Below, one piece after another: positions 27,246-35,372 of a DNA stretch of 64,000 nt; the stretch's first letter is position 1, and the number at the start of each line of letters is the position of its first letter. The stretch comes from Anaerolineales bacterium (lineage in GTDB: Bacteria > Chloroflexota > Anaerolineae > Anaerolineales > Villigracilaceae). A program made the translations under genes and the position numbers. The notes beneath the pieces were generated by a model. That model was not told the DNA's origin and made no database searches. It saw only the letters and a list, made by a program, of their open reading frames with translations. The stretch spans positions 2,482,714 to 2,546,713 of the forward strand of contig CP129480.1 of assembly GCA_030583885.1 (NCBI GenBank), given 5' to 3'.

Positions 27246-27776
27246 TCATTCATCCCTGTTGCGATACGAACGGTACAACCCGCTGCCCAGCACATACAAC
27301 CCGAGCAGGATCAACAAAATGGCGGGACCGTAATTGCCAAGGATGTTCCACCCGCCAAAGGATGCGGAGAAGACGAGGAACAGTACGGCGCTGAGGACCA
27401 GCAGGTTCATCCCGCGCTTGAGGTTGTGCGCTGTGTGGTCGCCAAGCAGGCCTGCGAGGATGCTCCCCACTCCCACAAAGCCGGGGATGAGCGCCCACAT
27501 GTACGACCACGATGCGTAATCGCCGGTGGTCTCCTGCCAATAGAAAATGCCGCCCAATCCCGCCACGATGGCGGCAGGGACGGACAGGCCGGGCGAGCCG
27601 AGCACCAGCCCCAGAATGAAGATGACCCCGCCGATCAGCACCAGATTGGTGGGCCATTGCGTGTACGCTGAGAAGAACGCGCTGAAGGCTGGCACGGTGC
27701 GGTCAAGCAGGAACCACGCCCCGATCAAGATCAAAATGACGCCGAGCGCCAGTTGGGAACGACCTGAATTGCTCAT
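27246..27776 (-). CDS. Small membrane protein, LiaF-TM-like
   Basis: 176 residues, four to six membrane segments. It starts MSNSGRSQLALGVILILIG, then TNLVLIGGVIFILGLVLG, and ends with a short charged tail (YRSYRNRDE). AAAGGAG lies 7 bases before the ATG at 27776, which fixes the start; the frame is open upstream to 27983 but lacks a site. First gene of the operon with the two LiaF-like genes; the stop lies one base before the next ATG. Confidence 0.72.
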   Translation of the reverse strand: MSNSGRSQLALGVILILIGAWFLLDRTVPAFSAFFSAYTQWPTNLVLIGGVIFILGLVLGSPGLSVPAAIVAGLGGIFYWQETTGDYASWSYMWALIPGFVGVGSILAGLLGDHTAHNLKRGMNLLVLSAVLFLVFSASFGGWNILGNYGPAILLILLGLYVLGSGLYRSYRNRDE

Positions 27777-27864
27777 AATTGATTCTCCTTTGTTGTGAGG
27801 TTCATTTCCTAGTGTATAACTTTTCGCTGGAAATTGAAAGCCTTTGAAGATATACGCACAAACA

Positions 27865-28761
27865 TCAGACGGGTTTCCCAATTTCGCCGACCCACAAGCC
27901 AAATTCGGCAGGCTCCCGACCGCCGCGCAGACGCGCCAACCACGGACGAAGCACCCACCGCAACCCATAGAACGGACGCACATGCCGCCAGCGGATGCCC
28001 AGCGTCCGCCCCAACTCGTCCAGGCGGGCGTAGGTCAAAAAGCCTTCGCTCGCAATCGAATCCGATGCGAAACCGCAGCCCGCGAGAAAGCGCGCACTGC
28101 GCTCCTCCAGCATCTTAACCCCTGAGTTCGTATCGCGGTACACAGGCGTGTCCATGATGATGACCCTGCCAGTGGGTGAAAGCACGCGCAGTGACTCGCG
28201 TAAGGTCACTTCGTACCTTTCGGAATAATGAAAGGATGCATTGAAAATGACCGCGTCCACAGACTGCTCCGCAAACGGCAAATGGATAAACTCCGCTTGA
28301 ACGGGTGCGAATTTCGTTTCGTAGAAAGTCCATGCGCCCAAGCCGTCTTCGGGGTTGACGAGCAAGTCCGCCGCCCAAACGTGATGCCCAAGCGACGACA
28401 GACGGTTCGACAGCCAGCCGTTGCCTGCTCCCACATCCAGAACCTTCGACTCCGCCCGCAGTAATCCCTTCAGTGCCCGAAAACTCGCCGCGCGGATTCG
28501 CCAATCAGCGGAGAAGCGTCCGCTCAGGTCTTTGAATGGCAGGGAACGATAGTACGAAGCGTCCGCCGAGAAGCGACCTTCCGCGCGGCGGACAGTTTCA
28601 TAGTCTGCGATGAAGCGGGCATAGTGCGATTCGCGTTCGGGTAGCAGAAAACGCCAAATCCCATCCCTTTGCTCGAAGGTCAACCAATCCCGCAGACAGA
28701 GCAACTCCGCCTCGGTTATTTTCTGCAATTCAGCGCGACAACGCGGACAAACGAATTTCAT
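27865..28761 (-). CDS. SAM-dependent methyltransferase with N-terminal zinc-ribbon-like motif
   Basis: 298 residues. The N-terminus MKFVCPRCRAEL with a further Cys in LLCLRDW looks like the small Trm112-type/zinc-ribbon start of several class I methyltransferases. Motif I VLDVGAGNGWLSNRL binds SAM; AADLLVNPEDG ends strand 2; VDAVIFNASFHYS and RVIIMDTPVYRD follow the class I order. Probably modifies a sugar, lipid or small molecule of the adjacent surface-polysaccharide locus. Overlaps the upstream phosphorylase gene by 4 bases. Confidence 0.85.
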   Translation of the reverse strand: MKFVCPRCRAELQKITEAELLCLRDWLTFEQRDGIWRFLLPERESHYARFIADYETVRRAEGRFSADASYYRSLPFKDLSGRFSADWRIRAASFRALKGLLRAESKVLDVGAGNGWLSNRLSSLGHHVWAADLLVNPEDGLGAWTFYETKFAPVQAEFIHLPFAEQSVDAVIFNASFHYSERYEVTLRESLRVLSPTGRVIIMDTPVYRDTNSGVKMLEERSARFLAGCGFASDSIASEGFLTYARLDELGRTLGIRWRHVRPFYGLRWVLRPWLARLRGGREPAEFGLWVGEIGKPV

Positions 28762-29537
28762 GCGCCCTCATCGAGCAGGTCAATCGCAACGCGAAGACAA
28801 TCGTCGAATGCGCGGTTGATGCGCCGCATATCAACGGGTGGATGCCAGGACAAATCCGCGAGGCTGTCCGCTGCGATGATTATGGATGCCGCGCCGACAT
28901 TTCTCGCTTTGGCAAGCGCGTACAAGCCAGCGGTTTCCATTTCCACCACCTGCACATTTTCGGACCGATATTGCTTTATTTCCGCCTGTGTCTCGCGGTA
29001 GGGAGCGTCGGTCGTCCACGCCGCTCCTGACATAAATTTTATGTTACGTTCGGACAACCGCGATGCCACCTTTTGGATGAAGGCATCATCCGCATGGACG
29101 TATTTTTCGGGAGGCAGGTAATGGTACGACACACCTTCATCGCGGGCAGCTTTGTCAACCAGCACGACGCTGGCTTCATGCAGAGAAGAACTCAACGCGC
29201 CACCCCACGAAAGCAGGATAAAGCGTTTCACGCCCCAGGCGGTCATCTCTTCTACGAACGCGACCAGCGCAGGCGCGCCGATGCCAAAATCGGAAAGCAC
29301 GCCCACCCGTCCCTGCGTGGATTTGACAAGATGAATATCGCCGAGCGTCCGCGTGATCTTCTTCAGGCGAAAACGCCAGCGCAGTCGGCGCAAAATATCC
29401 GCGCGCATGCAGATGACCATGCCATCAGGTGGCAGGATGTTCGGAAATTTCCCAGCCTTTCGGCGGAGGGCAAGCATATCAGCGGGTTGGATGATTGCTT
29501 CGCTTTTGTATTTTTCAGGCAGGGTTGGCACGGACAT
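28758..29537 (-). CDS. Nucleoside phosphorylase (PNP/UDP family)
   Basis: 259 residues. Fits the trimeric/hexameric PNP/uridine phosphorylase superfamily: GRVGVLSDFGIGAPALVAFVEE for phosphate and substrate binding, FILLSWGGALSS, and near the C-terminus VQVVEMETAGLYALA with the purine/ribose-binding Met-Glu pair, followed by IIIAADSLA. The start at 29537 has GGAG 5 bases upstream; the frame continues to 29585. Finding it between a methyltransferase and a flippase of a polysaccharide locus is unusual, and the substrate may not be a normal nucleoside. Confidence 0.85.
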   Translation of the reverse strand: MSVPTLPEKYKSEAIIQPADMLALRRKAGKFPNILPPDGMVICMRADILRRLRWRFRLKKITRTLGDIHLVKSTQGRVGVLSDFGIGAPALVAFVEEMTAWGVKRFILLSWGGALSSSLHEASVVLVDKAARDEGVSYHYLPPEKYVHADDAFIQKVASRLSERNIKFMSGAAWTTDAPYRETQAEIKQYRSENVQVVEMETAGLYALAKARNVGAASIIIAADSLADLSWHPPVDMRRINRAFDDCLRVAIDLLDEGA

Positions 29538-30717
29538 ATCTTCTCCAATGAAGCCAGAGCAGGGCGGCTTGGACAATTTCAGCAATCAAGATTGACCCCG
29601 CTGCACCGCGCAATCCGTACAACGGGACCAACCAAACCAGCAGAGCGACCAAGATCAGAAACGCAAATCCCAGCGCGGACAGGACTGTCATCTCGCGTTC
29701 GACGGCGACAAACGCCAGCGAATAATACGAGACGACATAATACGGGATAACCGTCCATGCGAGAATCCGCAACGCAGAAGCGGATGAAGAAAATTCGCGT
29801 CCGAACAAGAGCAGAAGGATCGGTTCGGCAAAGAGAAACAATATCAACGCGATCATCACAGCGGCGGCGAATAACCATAATCCACTTCGATTGAGATGTG
29901 CGCCTGCCAATTTCGTCCGCGCCATTTCGGGGTAGATCGCCGTCAACGCGGAGAGATGCCCGAGTTTTGCCGCATCAACTGTCCGCGCGGAGGAGGCGAA
30001 GAGTCCCGTCTCGCTGACCGTGGTCAGGACGGGGAGGATGGTCAAAGTTATCTTTTCATACAGCAAGCGCAGAGTCCCGATCAACGCCATGCGCACGCTG
30101 GACTTTATCAGGGCTGGGATACGACGGGGGGCAAATATCCATTTTTCGAGAAAGCCGCGACAAAGGAAGAATCCAAGCGCCGCGCCAATGACGTGAACGC
30201 AGAGCAAATAAAATGCGAGTTGCGCCACCGAGCCGCGCATACCGAGCAGGAGCAAGACCGCCAGCAAGTGCGTCAGCGCGGAAGCGAAATGCATGATGGA
30301 AAATCCATCCATTTGTTGAACACCGCGCAAGATGGTGGTGAAGATTGTGAAGAATGACAAGGGCAATAGCGCAAAGACATAGATCAATAGCGGGCGTTGG
30401 ACGGGCAGGAATGGCGCAAGGACGAACGCCAGCAAAATGAAAACAACCGAGATGGATAATTGTAAAACCAGCGCGGCGGGCAGGTCTGAAAAATCATTTG
30501 CGGAGGAGATTCGGCGGATGAGAATCATGTCGGTGCCAAAGGTGGAGAAGGCGTTACCGATCAACACAACCGCTGTGATGAATGCGTATTCGCCAAAGCC
30601 TGCGCTTCCCAAGTATCGCGCCAGCAGAAGATTGGATATTACCGCCAGCGCCTGTGAACCATAGCGCGAGCCGACCGTCCACAGGATGTTTTTATACAGG
30701 CGCATACTGAAACGCAT
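29515..30717 (-). CDS. Polysaccharide flippase (Wzx/MATE-like)
   Basis: 400 residues, about twelve membrane helices, starting NILWTVGSRYGSQALAVISN and LLLARYLGSAGFGEYAF, the standard opening of PST/Wzx oligosaccharide flippases that move lipid-linked repeat units across the inner membrane. Two starts (30717 and 30705) are possible; neither has a clear ribosome site, and both overlap the preceding gene, so translation is probably coupled. The 3' end overlaps the phosphorylase gene by 23 bases. Confidence 0.88.
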   Translation of the reverse strand: MRFSMRLYKNILWTVGSRYGSQALAVISNLLLARYLGSAGFGEYAFITAVVLIGNAFSTFGTDMILIRRISSANDFSDLPAALVLQLSISVVFILLAFVLAPFLPVQRPLLIYVFALLPLSFFTIFTTILRGVQQMDGFSIMHFASALTHLLAVLLLLGMRGSVAQLAFYLLCVHVIGAALGFFLCRGFLEKWIFAPRRIPALIKSSVRMALIGTLRLLYEKITLTILPVLTTVSETGLFASSARTVDAAKLGHLSALTAIYPEMARTKLAGAHLNRSGLWLFAAAVMIALILFLFAEPILLLLFGREFSSSASALRILAWTVIPYYVVSYYSLAFVAVEREMTVLSALGFAFLILVALLVWLVPLYGLRGAAGSILIAEIVQAALLWLHWRRYVRANPA

Positions 30718-31495
30718 ACATCAGAAAATCGCCCCAGCGATTGAATGGAAAGGACGCGCCAATGCGCTCGTCCAGTTTAAGAAACGCATTCGTCAGACGC
30801 GGAAAGCGGTGCGGGAAGCGATCCATGTAGGACGGCGGGCAGAACAACGAAATGGAGCGTCGGCGCAGAAGATGGAAGTCCGCGCCAAACGCATCGCGTA
30901 CCGCCTTTGGGCTGTGATACCACGTCATGATGTTCGCATCTTCCACGTTGGCGGAAACGCCGTTCGGATGAAAGCGCCGAAACGCCACACGGAACTGTCC
31001 GCGCAGGGCTTGCAGGGTTTCCCACGGACAGAACGGCGGCATGACGACCCAGACGACATGTCCATTCGGTTTGAGCAGGCGCGGCAGGAATTTCGTCACG
31101 ACATGCAGATCGGGGATGCAGTTCAGCCCGCCGAAATTGGAAAAGACCAGATCGAATGGTGCGCCTTGCACGGCATCCAAATCCGTGAACGAAGCCTGCT
31201 GGGCAGTAAAACGATTCCCGCCATTCAGGTTTTTGATCTTCGCTTGAATCGCCGAGACCATGCCGCCCGCCACATCCGTGGCATGGACTCGGTATCCGTG
31301 CTGAAAGAAATAAGCCGCATCCGAGCCTGTGCCTGCGTTCAGTTCCAGTATCGAACCATCTCTTGGAATCCGCTCCATCACTTCGCACCGAATCACATCC
31401 CGCGCCCAGCGGATGACGGGATGTCCTTCACAATAGGCATCATAGACTTCCGCTTTGCGCGAGAAGCCTTCATCCACGGCGCTCAAATCAAGCAT
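30692..31495 (-). CDS. SAM-dependent methyltransferase
   Basis: 267 residues. Class I fold: motif I ILELNAGTGSDAAYFFQHG, VHATDVAGGMVSAIQ for strand 2, FDLVFSNFGGLNCI for motif II and PNGHVVWVVMPPF. Helical C-terminal part ends in FNRWGDFLMYAFQ. The acceptor is unknown; the position within the polysaccharide locus suggests a sugar or polyprenyl-linked acceptor. Start set at the ATG at 31495; a TTG three codons upstream is in frame. Confidence 0.85.
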   Translation of the reverse strand: MLDLSAVDEGFSRKAEVYDAYCEGHPVIRWARDVIRCEVMERIPRDGSILELNAGTGSDAAYFFQHGYRVHATDVAGGMVSAIQAKIKNLNGGNRFTAQQASFTDLDAVQGAPFDLVFSNFGGLNCIPDLHVVTKFLPRLLKPNGHVVWVVMPPFCPWETLQALRGQFRVAFRRFHPNGVSANVEDANIMTWYHSPKAVRDAFGADFHLLRRRSISLFCPPSYMDRFPHRFPRLTNAFLKLDERIGASFPFNRWGDFLMYAFQYAPV

Positions 31496-31520
31496 GGAAA
31501 GCAAACCTATTCATCTGCGT

Positions 31521-32945
31521 TCACATCGTACCCGAATGGGTATCTGTGGCAAATCTTTTCAATCTCATTTCGCTCCGCAGCATCCCAAGCAGATAATACG
31601 GCGTGCGCGCGATCCTGCGCCAATCCCGTTTTTGCCATGCGCGGCGCAGGCGGAATTCGTGATGGACTCGTCCATGCAGGATACGATAGAACTCCTGCGG
31701 GAACGGTCCGCGATACAACATTGCCAAATCATCCGAATCCAACCAATTCTGTTTTTCACCCAGTTCCATTTTGACGCGCTCGTGGAATTTCGTCCCAGGC
31801 AACGGATAAGAAACCGAAACGCCGATGTCATCAGGCATGCATTCGCGCACCATCTTCAAGGTCTTTTGCACGTCTTCCCACATCTCACCGGGATAACCGA
31901 ACTGCAAAAAGAATCCCACTTCGATTCCATTTGCGTGCAGCAACTCGGCAGCGCGGTGGATGTCTTCCACTTTGTCGCCCTTGTCCATTGCATCCAGAAT
32001 TTTCTGCGAACCCGACTCCGCGCCGATCCACACGGTCTTGCATCCCGCCTTCGCCAGCGCGGACGCCGTCTTTTCGTTGACCAAGTCCGCGCGTTTCAAG
32101 CATTTAAACGGGATGACCGCATCCGCTTCGATGAGCAACTCCGCGAACCGTTCCATCCAATTCGGCTTCAGCCCGAAGATGTCATCCGCAAACCAGATGT
32201 GGTCGGGCGCGAAATTTTCCCTCAGCCATTTCATCTCCGCCGCCACATTTTCAGGCGAGCGCGAGTTGTAGCGCTGTCCCCAGATCGGCTTGGCGCACCA
32301 GTTGCAGTGATATGGACATCCGCGCGTGGTGACCATGTTCATCGAGAAATAACCGTGACGCTCGTGCCAGATCGTTTTATATTTTTGGATTTCTATTAAA
32401 TCCCACGCAGGAAAAGGCAAAGCATCGAGATTTTTGATATCAGGTCGGCGCGATGCGTGATGCGTGATGCGTGACACAAGACCGATGACATCGCTCGCTT
32501 CCTTCCCAGCCGACAGTTGGTCCAGCAATTCCCCGAGCGTTTCTTCTCCCTCACCTAGTAGACAGTAGTCCGCGCCATGTTCGAGATATTTGTCGTAGTG
32601 ATCGGTCGCGTCCGCGCCGCACAGGATGACAGTGCATCCGCGCTCCTTCGCCATGCGGATCATCGTGAAGGCGGCTTCGCGCATCCGCAGGAGACACATC
32701 TTGGAGAGGTAGTTGAAATTATCCTCGAAGATGACCGCGTATTGCGGCTGGTGTTCATCAAGCGAATTTGCCCATTCGTCTTCGGATTCAGCCAGCATCG
32801 CATCGAAGAGCGCCACATCATACCCCTTTTCGCGGATGTAACTGGCGGCATACAACGTCCCAAGCGGCGGGTAGGGCATCATCGCAGCCCAGAGTTTGGG
32901 GTCGAAGCGCAGGTAGTAGGATTGTCCGAAGAGAATTTTCTTCAT
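31521..32945 (-). CDS. B12-binding-domain radical SAM protein
   Basis: 474 residues. N-terminal cobalamin-binding-type Rossmann region (PPLGTLYAASYIREKGYDVALFD, then GADYCLLGEGEETL), central radical SAM barrel with CPYHCNWC (Cys200, 204, 207) and GAESGSQKILDAMDKG. Such enzymes do unusual methylations, rearrangements or lipid/sugar modifications. The N-terminal domain lacks an obvious DxHxxG, so cobalamin may bind base-off without a protein His ligand, as is usual for this class. A heptamer repeat is embedded at residues 158-165 (ITHHAS). Confidence 0.88.
   Translation of the reverse strand: MKKILFGQSYYLRFDPKLWAAMMPYPPLGTLYAASYIREKGYDVALFDAMLAESEDEWANSLDEHQPQYAVIFEDNFNYLSKMCLLRMREAAFTMIRMAKERGCTVILCGADATDHYDKYLEHGADYCLLGEGEETLGELLDQLSAGKEASDVIGLVSRITHHASRRPDIKNLDALPFPAWDLIEIQKYKTIWHERHGYFSMNMVTTRGCPYHCNWCAKPIWGQRYNSRSPENVAAEMKWLRENFAPDHIWFADDIFGLKPNWMERFAELLIEADAVIPFKCLKRADLVNEKTASALAKAGCKTVWIGAESGSQKILDAMDKGDKVEDIHRAAELLHANGIEVGFFLQFGYPGEMWEDVQKTLKMVRECMPDDIGVSVSYPLPGTKFHERVKMELGEKQNWLDSDDLAMLYRGPFPQEFYRILHGRVHHEFRLRRAWQKRDWRRIARTPYYLLGMLRSEMRLKRFATDTHSGTM
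32452..32472. repeat. Heptamer tandem repeat (three copies) inside radical SAM gene
   Basis: Three exact copies of GATGCGT on the plus strand (21 bases, so frame-neutral). On the coding strand they give ITHHAS in the linker between the cobalamin and radical SAM domains. Confidence 0.65.
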
Positions 32946-33862
32946 GCATGCACCTTCAATTCTCGAAGCCGCTCTTGATAGGCACTCATCGCCCTTGAGC
33001 CGTGATTGTCGAAGTTTCCCTGGCAGATATCGGCAGAAAAGTTGGTTTCGGCGCCATAGCCCGCTTGTTTTTTGAAGCGGGCGATCTTGCGGTTCATTTC
33101 CCAGGATTCAAGGAGATCGCCGTGTTTGCCGGCAAGAAGAGTTTCAATAAAAATCTGGATTGCCACGCCAGCTTTGAGGTCCTTCGCATCGCTCAAGATG
33201 ACATTTGTGTTGAGATTTGGCAAAATATCCAAAACCCATAAATTGACCATGCGCAAACAGTTGAATACATCCATCCCGCTGACGGGAATCATCTGGGCGA
33301 ATTCGCGGGCGGTGTAGAGATTTCTTACATCCCATGCCAGCGCGTTTTCAGAGACAATGATATTCGGGCAGATGACATCCCCGAACAAGCGAGCAAGCTT
33401 GCCAAACAACAGAACAAAAGCACGGGCGGCCCATACCCGCCCAGGCTTGACGACGAGCATGTAATCCATGTCATTGTTTTTCGAGAGGTTAAGCATGGCA
33501 AGGGAACCCGTCAGTGCAACCATGCGGATAAATGGCAGTTTGCCGATGAGGCGCCCGTAGAACATGGCGCGCTCAAAGGCTTTGTGGGAATCGGCTTCGC
33601 GCTGTTTGCGGATGTTCACGATCTCGGGGCGGTCTGTGATGAAGTAACAATCGTCTTTGAAAGATACTTTGTCCATTTGAGATGCGCAGAGTTTGATTTC
33701 GTTTCGTCCGGCGGGGATGGTGAGAAATTTCTGCAACTCGTCCATGGTCAGCGGATGGTCAAAAATGTCGGAATATGCCAGCGTGGCGAGGATGGCATGT
33801 TCGAGCAGGGAAGAGTCAACAAGGGCGGGCGGTTGGGATGTGAATGTCAGGGACAAAAGCAT
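32942..33862 (-). CDS. Hypothetical protein with nucleotidyltransferase-like motif
   Basis: 306 residues, not firmly recognised. An N-terminal winged-helix-like region (ILATLAYSDIFDHPLTMDELQKFL) is followed by VALTGSLAMLNLSKNNDMDYMLVV, which has the GS...DxD pattern of minimal nucleotidyltransferases. The C-terminal third is helical. Overlaps the radical SAM gene by 4 bases, so the two are likely partners. Residues about 220-230 (NVILSDAKDLK) are encoded by a known-looking intergenic repeat fused in frame. Confidence 0.65.
   Translation of the reverse strand: MLLSLTFTSQPPALVDSSLLEHAILATLAYSDIFDHPLTMDELQKFLTIPAGRNEIKLCASQMDKVSFKDDCYFITDRPEIVNIRKQREADSHKAFERAMFYGRLIGKLPFIRMVALTGSLAMLNLSKNNDMDYMLVVKPGRVWAARAFVLLFGKLARLFGDVICPNIIVSENALAWDVRNLYTAREFAQMIPVSGMDVFNCLRMVNLWVLDILPNLNTNVILSDAKDLKAGVAIQIFIETLLAGKHGDLLESWEMNRKIARFKKQAGYGAETNFSADICQGNFDNHGSRAMSAYQERLRELKVHA
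33176..33204. repeat. Intergenic-type dispersed repeat inside a coding sequence
   Basis: On the coding strand the bases translate as VILSDAKDL, the peptide that results when a common bacterial intergenic repeat (peptides of the VILSEAKDL kind are widespread in database proteins) is read through. It lies in frame within the nucleotidyltransferase-like gene. Confidence 0.55.
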
Positions 33863-33868
33863 GGTCCT

Positions 33869-35371
33869 TTATGCAGAAGCAGGCTTGGCGTCGTGGGCGA
33901 AGCGGGCCGAGATGGACTGGGCGATGGTCAAGCCTGAGCAGAAAAATAACCCCAACGCGAAGAAAAAGGCATAGATCATTACCAGATAATAACCGAGATG
34001 AAAGGCGAACCAGCCGGTGAAAAGATTGAAAATGCCAAGAAGGATTTCGAAGACGATGAGAGAATCAACCTTGACCTGATAGCGGCTGCCCAGCCATGGC
34101 TGGGCGCGATGCGTGATGCCGAACTTCGGCGTGCGCTCGAATGGTACGGAGCGTTTTCGGACAATCTGGAACACGGCGCGCATCGTGTTGAGCGCCATGC
34201 CGGACGCGAACATGGACATCAAAAAGATGAGCGGAAAAGCTTGAAACCAGCGGCGGCGGAGAAGCTGCTGGGCGGTGGAAAAATAGATCGCAGGCACAAG
34301 CGCGAGGAAGTTCATCACCAAGCCAAGCCCGATGGGTTGAAGCAGGGTTGGGTATTGACTCGCAAACCAAAGAAGCAGCGGGTAAAACAACATCAGTGCA
34401 ACGGTGAGCAGATGAAGCAAATAGCCTGTGAGATGAAGCGTGGCTTGAGTTTTACGCGCAAATGAAAAATCCGATTTCCAGATCACGGGAATATATTTCA
34501 CAGCGCATTCAAGGCTGCCGCGTGCCCAGCGATATTGCTGCCGGCGATATGCCGTAAAACTGACTGGCAGTTCGGCGGGCGCTTCCACATCACCTGCGTA
34601 GCGCGCGGTCCAGCCGCGCAGGAAGGCGCGGTAGGACAGGTCCATGTCTTCGGTGAGCGTATCCGCCTGCCAGCCGCCCGCATCCAGAATGGCGGATTTG
34701 CGCCAGATGCCCGCCGTGCCGTTGAAATTGAACACGTACCCGGCGCTCGAACGTGCAAGCTGGTCAATCGCGAAATGCGCATCCAATGAGAAGGATTGCA
34801 GGAGGGTAAGCAGTGAATAATCGCGGTTCAAATGTCCCCAGCGGGCCTGGACAAAAGCCACTCGATCATGGAGAAAATGCGGCACCATGCGGCGCAGAAA
34901 ATCACGCTGCGGGAGGAAATCCGCGTCGAAGATGGCGATGAAGTCACCCTTTGCGGTCTCAAGTCCATTGGCAAGCGCGCCTGCTTTAAATCCATCACGG
35001 TTCGTGCGGTGGATGTGAATGACATCGATCCCTTGCGCTTCCAGCCGCATCACTTTTTCAGCGATCAATGCGGCAGTATCATCGGTCGAGTCGTCCAAGA
35101 CTTGGATTTCAAGCAGGCCACGCGGATAATCCAGATCCGCGCAGGCATCCAGCAGGCGCGCCGTCACGTACCACTCGTTGTAAATTGGCAGCTGCACGGT
35201 GACAAAAGGAAATGCCTGCAATTCCCCCGTCTTCGCCTCCAAAAGTTTATCCCGCTGTTTCAATCCACGTAACGCAAGGAAAAGCATATTAAAAATATAT
35301 GCAACCAGCATCCCCATGGCAAACACATATGCGGTCAGAACAGGCGAAAGAAGATATGGCAACAAACTCAT
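33869..35371 (-). CDS. Family 2 processive glycosyltransferase (cellulose/mannan synthase-like)
   Basis: 500 residues. Builds a beta-linked polysaccharide at the cytoplasmic membrane. One N-terminal membrane helix, then the GT-A domain with QLPIYNEWYVTARLLDAC, DD93-94, the metal-binding Asp149-x-Asp151 (FDADF), TED at 240-242 and the processivity motif QQYRW at 278-282, followed by four to five membrane helices. It resembles the glucomannan-synthase-like GT2 group rather than BcsA, as no PilZ domain is present. Seven bases separate it from the next gene in this operon. Confidence 0.9.
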   Translation of the reverse strand: MSLLPYLLSPVLTAYVFAMGMLVAYIFNMLFLALRGLKQRDKLLEAKTGELQAFPFVTVQLPIYNEWYVTARLLDACADLDYPRGLLEIQVLDDSTDDTAALIAEKVMRLEAQGIDVIHIHRTNRDGFKAGALANGLETAKGDFIAIFDADFLPQRDFLRRMVPHFLHDRVAFVQARWGHLNRDYSLLTLLQSFSLDAHFAIDQLARSSAGYVFNFNGTAGIWRKSAILDAGGWQADTLTEDMDLSYRAFLRGWTARYAGDVEAPAELPVSFTAYRRQQYRWARGSLECAVKYIPVIWKSDFSFARKTQATLHLTGYLLHLLTVALMLFYPLLLWFASQYPTLLQPIGLGLVMNFLALVPAIYFSTAQQLLRRRWFQAFPLIFLMSMFASGMALNTMRAVFQIVRKRSVPFERTPKFGITHRAQPWLGSRYQVKVDSLIVFEILLGIFNLFTGWFAFHLGYYLVMIYAFFFALGLFFCSGLTIAQSISARFAHDAKPASA

Positions 35372-35372
35372 T

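Noticed and set aside
30686..31774. 362-codon plus-strand frame across the polysaccharide locus
   Set aside because: It runs through three good minus-strand genes and shows no motif.
32452..32472. CRISPR array
   Set aside because: Heptamer repeats are contiguous, without spacers, and lie in a coding sequence; no 25-40-base direct repeats with spacers were seen anywhere.
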